Assembly: GCA_900555875.1 (NCBI GenBank)
Contig: USNB01000001.1
Coordinates: 1-30,076, forward strand
Length of the DNA stretch: 30,076 nucleotides
Direction: 5' to 3'
From: an uncultured Eubacteriales bacterium
GTDB lineage: Bacteria; Bacillota; Clostridia; Christensenellales; Pumilibacteraceae
Shown here: positions 1 to 6,219 of the stretch, piece by piece
Layout: each line of letters starts with the position of its first letter
How positions within the stretch are numbered: position 1 is the first letter of the stretch
Notes under the pieces: generated by a model
Databases searched by the model: none
Seen by the model: only the letters and a program-made list of their open reading frames with translations
What the model was told of the DNA's origin: nothing
Made by a program: the position numbers and the translations under genes

Positions 1-708
1 CTCGCTGCCCTTGAGAAGTACGTTGCCGTCATATCCGTCGCAGACGACGACGTCGTACTTTCCCGTGAGTGTGTCGCGCGCTTCCATATTGCCGGCAAAA
101 TTCAGCCCGCTGCTCTTAAGAAGAGGATAAGTTTCGCGGACAAGAGTATTGCCCTTATGATCCTCTGTCCCGACGTTGAGCAATCCGACCGCGGGCGCGT
201 CTTTGCCGGTCATTGCCCTCATGTAAGCGCTTCCCATGACGGCGAACTGTACGAGCCATTCGGGATGGGAATCCATGTTTGCGCCGCAGTCTGTTATGCA
301 CACCGAGCCGCCGTTCATCGTGGGAAGCTGAGAAATGAGGGTAGGACGATATATCCCGTCCATTCTGCCTATAAGCAGAGTCGCGCCTGTCAGCACTGCT
401 CCGGTGCTTCCCGCAGAGATCAGTCCGAGGGCGTTATCATCCTCTTTCAGCATGTCGAATGCTTTAACGAGCGACGAACCTTTCTTTGTCTTGATCGCGT
501 GCGTCGGAGAGTCGTCGTTGGAAATTACTTCGGTGGTGGCTATGACCGTGATCCCGCTTGCATTCTCTTTTCCGAGTACTTCGTTTATGAGATCTGCGTC
601 GCCGGTAAGGATCACTCCTACGTCCGGATGGTCTTTTGCCGCCGCAGCCGCGCCTTTGATTATTTCGGCGGGAGAATCTCCGCCCATGACATCTATATAC
701 ACATTCAT
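1..708 (-). CDS. plsX: Phosphate acyltransferase PlsX (3' end outside window)
   Basis: PlsX makes acyl-phosphate from acyl-ACP and phosphate, the first step of the PlsX/PlsY route to phosphatidic acid; it is a peripheral membrane enzyme. The visible 236 residues begin MNVYIDVMGGDSPAEIIKGA, the family's typical N-terminus, and continue with the ISAGSTGAVL and CITDCGAN segments of the fold. The family is usually about 330 residues, so roughly the last 90 lie beyond base 1. The ATG at 708 is chosen because homology begins there. The ribosome binding site is weak (AGG about 10 bases upstream). It follows rpmF by 55 bases, the widespread rpmF-plsX pairing, with a hairpin between them. No frameshift is seen. 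Confidence 0.95.
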   Translation of the reverse strand, partial: MNVYIDVMGGDSPAEIIKGAAAAAKDHPDVGVILTGDADLINEVLGKENASGITVIATTEVISNDDSPTHAIKTKKGSSLVKAFDMLKEDDNALGLISAGSTGAVLTGATLLIGRMDGIYRPTLISQLPTMNGGSVCITDCGANMDSHPEWLVQFAVMGSAYMRAMTGKDAPAVGLLNVGTEDHKGNTLVRETYPLLKSSGLNFAGNMEARDTLTGKYDVVVCDGYDGNVLLKGSE

Positions 709-730
709 GATAAAGACCTGTTATAAGGAA

Positions 731-757
731 ATGACCCTTTAGCAAGTAAAGGGTCAT
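731..757 (-). terminator. Perfect hairpin between rpmF and plsX (attenuator or processing site)
   Basis: An 11-bp perfect stem (ATGACCCTTTA, 731-741, against 747-757) with a 5-base loop starts six bases beyond the rpmF stop. On the minus-strand transcript it is followed by TTCCTTATAACAGG, which is only weakly U-rich, so it is at best a leaky terminator. Since plsX starts 23 bases beyond it with no clear promoter of its own, partial attenuation or RNA processing that lowers plsX relative to rpmF is the likelier role. This role is an inference. Confidence 0.55.
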
Positions 758-763
758 GAGAGA

Positions 764-952
764 TCATTTCTTTTCTTCTTTCTGCTCAACTACCTGCACG
801 CCGTCGTAGTAACCGCACTTGGGGCAAATCTGATGAGACTTTTTAAGCTCGTGGCACTGCGGACACTCGCTGAGAGCCACCGGGCTTACTTTCCACTGAG
901 CGTATCTGGTGCTGCTTCTCTGTTTGGATTGTTTTCTCTTAGGTACTGCCAT
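764..952 (-). CDS. rpmF: Ribosomal protein bL32 (zinc-ribbon form)
   Basis: bL32 is a small protein of the large ribosomal subunit. The 62 residues begin MAVPKRKQSKQRSSTRYAQW, the typical N-terminus, and contain a CPQC...CPKC zinc ribbon at about residues 26-42, so this is the zinc-binding (C+) form. A GTG lies six bases upstream in frame, but GGAGG is spaced 9 bases from the ATG at 952 and only 3 from that GTG, which decides for the ATG. A perfect sigma-A-type promoter lies just upstream. It is followed by plsX, as in many bacteria. Confidence 0.97.
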   Translation of the reverse strand: MAVPKRKQSKQRSSTRYAQWKVSPVALSECPQCHELKKSHQICPKCGYYDGVQVVEQKEEKK

Positions 953-989
953 TCTCACGCACCTCCTTCATTTCGTCACTTGCCAAACT

Positions 990-1018
990 ATTATATTAAA
1001 AACGCCCGGCTTTGTCAA
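990..1018 (-). promoter_or_regulatory. Consensus sigma-A promoter for rpmF-plsX
   Basis: On the minus strand, TTGACA (1013-1018) is followed after exactly 17 bases by TATAAT (990-995), a perfect match to the vegetative consensus. The start site would be near 983, giving a leader of about 31 bases before the rpmF ATG. I see no strong hairpin terminator between the hisIE stop at 1067 and this promoter, so his transcripts may also read into rpmF. Confidence 0.92.
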
Positions 1019-1066
1019 CGATTTTTCGCTCGGTTTTCAAACTTTTTTGTACGTCTGCCGCGGGCG

Positions 1067-1729
1067 TTATTTGTTTTTCTTCGGTTTGGCTTCCCTTGCG
1101 GGAGTATCCGCGCCGCAGTCGTGGCGTTCTTCCAATACCTTCAGCACGTCGGTATATTCCATGTTCCTTGCCCGCATAAGAACAAAAAGATGATAAAACA
1201 GATCTGCGATCTCGTTACCTAATTCGTTGTTATCCGCTTTCATCGCCGCGATCACCGTTTCGGTGGCTTCTTCGCCCACTTTTTTACAGATTTTCTCGAC
1301 GCCTTTTGCAAGCAGATAATCGGTATAAGAGCCTTCTTTCGGATTGTCCTGGCGATCCTTTATCGTATCGGCAAGTACTCGCAGCACTCTTGTGTTCCCG
1401 GGAGCGTTTCCGAACGATTTTATCTCATTGAAAAAGCACGAACGTTTTCCGGTATGGCATGCGATACCGCCCGCCTGTTCCACTTCGAGCAGCAGGCTGT
1501 CGCGGTCGCAGTCGGCAAGCACTTTTTTTACCTTCTGAAAATGCCCGCTTTCTTCGCCTTTGTGCCACAGTTTATTTCTGCTGCGCGACCAATAGTAAGC
1601 TTCGCCTGTTTCAAGCGTCTTCGAAAGCGCTTCGGGATTCATATATGCCTGCATGAGCACTTCATTCGTTGCCGCATCCACGGTTATGACGGGTATCAGC
1701 CCCTTTTCATCGAATTTAAGATCGTACAT
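1067..1729 (-). CDS. hisIE: Bifunctional phosphoribosyl-AMP cyclohydrolase / phosphoribosyl-ATP pyrophosphatase
   Basis: This carries out steps 2 and 3 of histidine synthesis: hydrolysis of PR-ATP to PR-AMP (HisE domain) and ring opening of PR-AMP (HisI domain). Residues 1 to about 105 are HisI, with WSRSRNKLWHKGEESG, the metal-binding CDRD and HTGKRSCFF. Residues about 112-205 are HisE, with GSYTDYLLAKG, KVGEEATE and NEIADLFYHL. The 220-residue length fits the fused family. The tail is lysine-rich (PKPKKNK-like). GAGG precedes the ATG by 9 bases, and the start lies inside the end of hisA (14-base overlap). It is the last gene of the his operon. In many Firmicutes hisF lies directly before this gene, but here it does not. 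Confidence 0.96.
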   Translation of the reverse strand: MYDLKFDEKGLIPVITVDAATNEVLMQAYMNPEALSKTLETGEAYYWSRSRNKLWHKGEESGHFQKVKKVLADCDRDSLLLEVEQAGGIACHTGKRSCFFNEIKSFGNAPGNTRVLRVLADTIKDRQDNPKEGSYTDYLLAKGVEKICKKVGEEATETVIAAMKADNNELGNEIADLFYHLFVLMRARNMEYTDVLKVLEERHDCGADTPAREAKPKKNK

Positions 1730-2426
1730 ACTTCAATGCCTCACGGATATCTATTTTGTTTTCGTAATATGCTTTGCCTATTATCGCGCCGTATATGCCC
1801 GCATCCGCTATTGCGCGGATGTCGTTCATCCCTGATACGCCGCCGCTGGCTATGACGGATGCTCCCGTTTCCTTCTGCAATCGTGCAGTTGCTTCCACGT
1901 TTGCGCCCGTCATCATGCCGTCGCGCGAAACGTCGGTAAACAGAAAATATCTGGCGCCTCTTTTTGCGAGAGATCTCCCGAGTTCCTCGGGAGTCGCGTC
2001 CGCAGTCTCTTTCCACCCGCGTATCGCGATCTTTCCGTTTTTCACATCCAGTCCGCAGACTATCGCTTCGCCGAATTCGCCAAGGAGTTCGTCAGTAAGT
2101 TCCGGATCGGTGGCGCATACGGTGCCGAGTACGGCGCGCGCGGCGCCGGCGTCAATGAGCGAACGTACGCGTGCTGCGCTGCGCAGACCGCCGCCCGCCT
2201 GTATTCTGAGCGCAGTGCCCGTCGCAATCTTTTCTATTATCCGAAAATTATCGCCGGAGCTTTCTGCTCCGTTGAGATCGACGATGTGCACCCATTCCGC
2301 TCCGCAGTCGGCAAAGCGTTTCGCCATATCTTCCGGATCGCCGTACACGGTGACGTCTTTATAACTTCCGCCCTTCAGTCTGACCGCTTTTCCGTTGTAA
2401 ATATCTATTGCGGGAAATATCGTCAT
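1716..2426 (-). CDS. hisA: ProFAR isomerase (HisA)
   Basis: HisA performs the Amadori rearrangement of ProFAR to PRFAR in histidine synthesis. It is a TIM barrel of 236 residues. The N-terminus MTIFPAIDIYNGKAVRLKGG carries the catalytic aspartate (D8), and the second is in CGLDVKNGKIAIRGW near residue 129. The phosphate-binding glycine stretches QAGGGLR and ASGGVSG are present. Earlier in-frame starts are rejected because homology begins at the ATG at 2426, which has AAGG six bases upstream and forms an ATGA overlap with the hisB stop. In B. subtilis-type operons hisH lies between hisB and hisA; here they overlap directly. Confidence 0.96.
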   Translation of the reverse strand: MTIFPAIDIYNGKAVRLKGGSYKDVTVYGDPEDMAKRFADCGAEWVHIVDLNGAESSGDNFRIIEKIATGTALRIQAGGGLRSAARVRSLIDAGAARAVLGTVCATDPELTDELLGEFGEAIVCGLDVKNGKIAIRGWKETADATPEELGRSLAKRGARYFLFTDVSRDGMMTGANVEATARLQKETGASVIASGGVSGMNDIRAIADAGIYGAIIGKAYYENKIDIREALKYVRS

Positions 2427-3001
2427 AAGCTGCCTTTTGTGCTGAGAACGGAGCTTCCCGTGATCTCTTTCGCGAGCTTCAGCGCTCTTGCGAACGATTT
2501 GAATATCGCCTCGCAAACATGGTGAGCGTTTCTGCCGCGCAGTTCGTCTATGTGCGCGTTGATGAATGCGTTCGAGCACACGGCTGTAAAAAATTCCTCG
2601 GTCAGCGCGGCGTCGTAGCTGCCTATCATTCCGGTCAGCGAGCGTGCGTCAAAGCAGAGATATGCTCTGCCGGACAGGTCGAGAACGCAGCGTGCGAGCG
2701 CTTCATCCATGGGAACGTAAGCGCATCCGAAACGTTCTATACCCTTTTTGTCTCCCAACGCTTCCGCAAGCGCTTTGCCGAGCGCTATGCCGATGTCCTC
2801 GACCGTATGATGGCCGTCTACTTCGAGATCGCCTTTGCATGTTACTTTGAGATCGAGCTTGCCGTGTACGGCGAGAGCCGTCAGCATATGATCGAAAAAG
2901 CCTATGCCCGTATCGATCTCCGCATTGCCGGAACCGTCGAGATCGAGTTCGAGCACTATATCGGTTTCCTTTGTTTTACGTAATATGGCGGCTTTTCTCA
3001 T
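2423..3001 (-). CDS. hisB: Imidazoleglycerol-phosphate dehydratase
   Basis: HisB removes water from imidazoleglycerol phosphate to give imidazoleacetol phosphate. This is the monofunctional Gram-positive form of 192 residues, with no phosphatase domain. The manganese-binding motifs are present: DTGIGFFDHML, DGHHTVEDIGIALG and NAHHVCEAIFKSFARALK, along with EEFF. The ATG at 3001 has GGAGG seven bases upstream and overlaps the hisD stop as ATGA; a longer in-frame extension is rejected because it lacks homology. Its substrate is made by HisHF, which is not encoded in this operon. Confidence 0.97.
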   Translation of the reverse strand: MRKAAILRKTKETDIVLELDLDGSGNAEIDTGIGFFDHMLTALAVHGKLDLKVTCKGDLEVDGHHTVEDIGIALGKALAEALGDKKGIERFGCAYVPMDEALARCVLDLSGRAYLCFDARSLTGMIGSYDAALTEEFFTAVCSNAFINAHIDELRGRNAHHVCEAIFKSFARALKLAKEITGSSVLSTKGSL

Positions 3002-4266
3002 TTTCTTTCCTCCGTTCTCACTCTTATCGAATTTGCATGAGCCGTCAGACCTTCCGATTCGGCAAGAGCTATTATGTCGTCCGCGCATGAGCGCAGAGCA
3101 TTCTCATCGTATTTTATCAGACTGATCCTTTTGACGAATACGGATACGCCGAGTGCTGAGAAATATCTTGCCGTGCCGCCGTTAGGAAGCACGTGATTGG
3201 TCCCGGCATAGTAATCGCCGAGCGGCTCCGGAGACCAGTGCCCCATAAATACCGCGCCCGCGTTTCGGATGAGCGGCAGCAAACCGTCGGGATCATTCAC
3301 GCAAAGCTCGAGATGTTCGGGAGCTATTTCGTTTGCGATGTCAACGCATTCGGTTAGATCGGACGCCGTTATTATCGTGCCGAAACTGTCTATCGATTTA
3401 CCGGCTATTGCGGCTTTCGGTAATTGCTTTACGCGCCTGTCCACCGCATCCGACACTGCTTTCGCCAATCGTTCGTCCGGCGTTACGAGTATCGCCATTG
3501 CCATTTCGTCATGCTCGGCCTGGGAAAGCAGATCGGCGGCGATGAATTCCGGATCGGCAGACGTGTCCGCTACTATGAGGATCTCGCTCGGTCCCGCTAT
3601 CATATCGATGCCGGCGTCGCCGTATGCCAGCCGTTTGGCTTCAGTGACGTACATGTTGCCGGGACCGCATATGACGTCCGCTTTAGGCACGGACGCCGTG
3701 CCGTATGCCATGGCGGCTATCGCCTGCGCTCCGCCTATGCGGTATATCGACGATACTCCGCATTCCGCCGCCGCTACGATCGTGAGAGGAGACGTTCCCG
3801 GCGTGCACATTACGATATTTCCGACGCCGGCGACTTTTGCCGGTACGGCGGTCATCAGTACGGAGCTGGGATAGGACGCTTTGCCTCCCGGCACATATAT
3901 GCCCGCGCATTCGACGGGACGTATCATATAGCCCGTTTTCGCTCCCGGAGCAGTTTCTTCGAGCGCGCCCGGAAGGAGCTGTTTTTTATGATATTCTTCT
4001 ATATTCGCTTTCGCTCTGCGGAGAGCGCCGAGAAGTTCGGGCGATACCTCGGCATATGCCGCTCTGATCTCTTCATCGCTAAGGCGGATATTGTCGGCGT
4101 TCAATCTTACGCCGTCGAATTTTTCGGTAAGCTCGAAAAGCGCCTTATCGCCTTCGGTCTTTACACGGTCCATTATTTCTTCTACGCTTTTACGTGCGCC
4201 TTCCGACAGCGTTTTTTTACGTGAGGATATGCGCCTGAGCCCTTCGGTCCTGTTTGTTATCAGCAT
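2998..4266 (-). CDS. hisD: Histidinol dehydrogenase
   Basis: HisD oxidises L-histidinol to L-histidine in two NAD-dependent steps with a zinc ion. The 422 residues match the family's usual length. Family landmarks include AGIYVPGGKASYPSSVLMTAVPA, GGAQAIAAMAYGT, CGPGNMYVTEAKRL, DMIAGPSEILI, LLSQAEHDE (containing zinc-ligand Q and H) and APEHLEL. A weak AGG site precedes the ATG. hisG ends 15 bases upstream and hisB overlaps the 3' end. Confidence 0.98.
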   Translation of the reverse strand: MLITNRTEGLRRISSRKKTLSEGARKSVEEIMDRVKTEGDKALFELTEKFDGVRLNADNIRLSDEEIRAAYAEVSPELLGALRRAKANIEEYHKKQLLPGALEETAPGAKTGYMIRPVECAGIYVPGGKASYPSSVLMTAVPAKVAGVGNIVMCTPGTSPLTIVAAAECGVSSIYRIGGAQAIAAMAYGTASVPKADVICGPGNMYVTEAKRLAYGDAGIDMIAGPSEILIVADTSADPEFIAADLLSQAEHDEMAMAILVTPDERLAKAVSDAVDRRVKQLPKAAIAGKSIDSFGTIITASDLTECVDIANEIAPEHLELCVNDPDGLLPLIRNAGAVFMGHWSPEPLGDYYAGTNHVLPNGGTARYFSALGVSVFVKRISLIKYDENALRSCADDIIALAESEGLTAHANSIRVRTEERK

Positions 4267-4281
4267 TTGCCTGTACCTGTA

Positions 4282-4899
4282 TTACTGTATATTTGCCGCT
4301 ATTTTCTCGAACAGCGGAACGAGTTCCTTTTTCGTCTTCAGACTTACTCGGTTCACGACTACGCGTGCGCTGCATTTGCACACTTCTTCGAGCACTTTCA
4401 GTCCGTTTGCCTCCAGCGTTTTTCCGCTTTCAACGATATCCACGATCACGTCGGAAAGACCGATCACCGGACCGAGCTCGACCGAGCCGTTGAGCTTGAT
4501 TATATCTACCGTTTTTCCTCTGGAGCCGAAATATTCCTTGGTGACGTGCGGGTATTTCGTACCGACTCGCAGTATGCCTCCCGCTTTTTCGAGTGAATCC
4601 GGATACCCGCATACGCACAGCCGGCAAGCTCCGAACTTAAGGTCGATCGTTTCGTATATATCTTTGTCTGCTTCGAGCAGAGTGTCTTTCCCGACGACGC
4701 CGAAATCGGCTACGCCGCGTTCCACGTAAGTAGGCACGTCGCTCGGCTTTACGAACACGAATCTGTATTTCCCGCTTCCGTCGAAAAGCACGAGCTTACG
4801 GGTCTCGACCTTGAGTTCGTCAAGTTGTAAACCGCATTTTTCAAGCAGTTCCGTTGCTTTCTGAGCAAGTCTTCCTTTTGCGAGCGCGACCGTTATCAT
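4282..4899 (-). CDS. hisG: ATP phosphoribosyltransferase, short (HisZ-dependent) form
   Basis: HisG joins ATP and PRPP to start histidine synthesis. The protein has 205 residues, the short HisG-S type that lacks the C-terminal regulatory domain and works as an octamer with HisZ. The N-terminus ITVALAKGRLAQKATELLEK, the DVPTYVERGVADFGVVGKD segment and the PRPP-binding DVIVDIVESGKTL segment are present. The binding site AGGGGGT lies five bases before the ATG, one of the strongest in the operon. The start overlaps the hisZ stop (ATGA), which fits the need for balanced HisZ and HisG. Confidence 0.97.
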   Translation of the reverse strand: MITVALAKGRLAQKATELLEKCGLQLDELKVETRKLVLFDGSGKYRFVFVKPSDVPTYVERGVADFGVVGKDTLLEADKDIYETIDLKFGACRLCVCGYPDSLEKAGGILRVGTKYPHVTKEYFGSRGKTVDIIKLNGSVELGPVIGLSDVIVDIVESGKTLEANGLKVLEEVCKCSARVVVNRVSLKTKKELVPLFEKIAANIQ

Positions 4900-6095
4900 A
4901 TTTTACCCCCTTTTGAGGCTATAGTCAATTCGATAGGCGCTCCGTCGAAAAATATCGCCCGGCTTATGTTCTTTTCTCTGCAATATCCGATGAGTGCGTT
5001 TTCATCCCCGAACACGCGGACGACGATATTCTTTTTCCGCAGCTTTTCCACTGTATCCCTGACCGTGCGTTCGTCGCAATCGGCGACGGCAAACGCTATG
5101 TCCGCTTTCGGAGCTTTTTCGCGAAGGCCCTGATTCCTGAGCGCAGCCGTCAGTCTGCGGGTGCCTATTCCGAAGCCTATTGCATTTGTGGGTCTGTCCC
5201 ACCTCGAGCACAGCGAGTCGTATCTTCCGCCGTCGAGTATGGATACTCCGAGATCCTCGCAAAGTCCTTTCATCACGATGCCCGTATAATAATCGTTTAC
5301 CGAGACCATGCCGAGATCTATGGAAAAATATTTTCCAAGCCCCATACGCCCGAGTTTGTCGAGAAGATATTTTAATCTGTCAAGCGCTTCGATGCTTTTT
5401 GCGTTTGAACACATCCTGCGCGCTCTTTCGAGCGTTTCCGCCCCTCCGAACAGCGAAGGCAGCGAGAGTATGCTTTCTTTGTCTTTGTCGCTCAGTCCCG
5501 AATCGCGGAAAAACAGTTCCACCCCGAGCATGTCTTTTTTGTTTATGAGTTTTTTCAGTTTGCCGGCATCCGCGGGCGACAGTCCGAGTTCTTCCGCCAC
5601 TCCGTCGAAATAACCGACGTGGCCGAGTTCTACGGTAAAATTTTTAAGTCCGCTGCCGCGCAGTGCGTCGGCAGCCATCTCGAGTATCTCGAGTTCGCCG
5701 TCCGCTCCCGTGTCGCCCATCAGCTCGACTCCCGTCTGCGCGAACTCCCTGTCGCGTGCGCTGTTTGAATCGTCGAGATATTCGTATGAATCCAGGGCGT
5801 AATACATTCGCTGCACACCAGTCATGTTGGTGACATACATCCTGCATATCTGCATTGTGACGTCCGCTCTCATCGCGAGCAGGCTGCCGTCCGAATCGGT
5901 CAGTTTGAACAGTCGCTTTTCGGACATCATGCCGCCGGATGTGAACAGATCGCAGTATTCCAGCGTAGGCGTACTCACCTGTTTGTATCCGTATGATGCA
6001 AACACGCGGCACATGGCCTTTTCGGCCCTGACATTGTTGTAGCAGTCGTCGGGAAGCTGATCCTGCATCCCGAACGGCAATTGTACTTTGCTCAT
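4896..6095 (-). CDS. hisZ: ATP phosphoribosyltransferase regulatory subunit HisZ
   Basis: HisZ is a histidyl-tRNA synthetase paralogue that lacks aminoacylation activity and serves as the regulatory subunit of short HisG. Of its 399 residues, about the first 310 are the class II synthetase-like core, with PFGMQDQLPDD, RADVTMQICRMYV, YYTGIVMKG, DGGRYDSL and AIGFGIGTRRL. The rest is a C-terminal extension resembling the anticodon-binding domain. A true HisRS would have fuller catalytic motifs and carry QFHQ-type sequences. It is the first gene of the operon, with GGAG five bases before its ATG and a consensus promoter upstream. Confidence 0.95.
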   Translation of the reverse strand: MSKVQLPFGMQDQLPDDCYNNVRAEKAMCRVFASYGYKQVSTPTLEYCDLFTSGGMMSEKRLFKLTDSDGSLLAMRADVTMQICRMYVTNMTGVQRMYYALDSYEYLDDSNSARDREFAQTGVELMGDTGADGELEILEMAADALRGSGLKNFTVELGHVGYFDGVAEELGLSPADAGKLKKLINKKDMLGVELFFRDSGLSDKDKESILSLPSLFGGAETLERARRMCSNAKSIEALDRLKYLLDKLGRMGLGKYFSIDLGMVSVNDYYTGIVMKGLCEDLGVSILDGGRYDSLCSRWDRPTNAIGFGIGTRRLTAALRNQGLREKAPKADIAFAVADCDERTVRDTVEKLRKKNIVVRVFGDENALIGYCREKNISRAIFFDGAPIELTIASKGGKI

Positions 6096-6119
6096 AAAAA
6101 CTCCGTTCGCCGCAATGGC

Positions 6120-6153
6120 GCTTTATTACTTTATCATGATAAATCAGTAAAGC
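6120..6153 (-). promoter_or_regulatory. Dyad at start of his transcript (candidate operator or 5' hairpin)
   Basis: A 14-bp perfect palindrome, TTTATCATGATAAA (6130-6143), sits inside a larger dyad whose outer arms GCTTTA (6120-6125) and TAAAGC (6148-6153) share the same centre. It begins immediately downstream of the hisZ -10 box, covering the predicted start site and first 30 bases of the leader. This could be a repressor operator or an RNA stem. The leader of about 50 bases is too short for a T-box. Confidence 0.55.
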
Positions 6154-6154
6154 A

Positions 6155-6183
6155 ATTATATCAAAGTCGGTTTTTGCTGTCAA
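6155..6183 (-). promoter_or_regulatory. Consensus promoter for his operon, with extended -10
   Basis: On the minus strand TTGACA (6178-6183), then 17 bases, then TATAAT (6155-6160). The -10 is preceded by TGA, which also gives an extended -10 motif. Such a strong promoter for a biosynthetic operon implies negative control, and a dyad lies just downstream. It sits in the 124-base gap between recG and hisZ. No clear terminator for recG is visible in that gap. Confidence 0.92.
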
Positions 6184-6219
6184 GTGTTTGCAATGAAAAA
6201 TTTCTGCGGTTTTTTGTCG

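Noticed and set aside
1774..2364. 196-codon plus-strand frame opposite hisA
   Set aside because: It is a mirror frame of hisA with low-complexity serine/alanine/proline content and no start signal.
6096..6153. T-box or histidine attenuator leader before hisZ
   Set aside because: The predicted leader is only about 50 bases, with no specifier loop, no antiterminator and no run of histidine codons.
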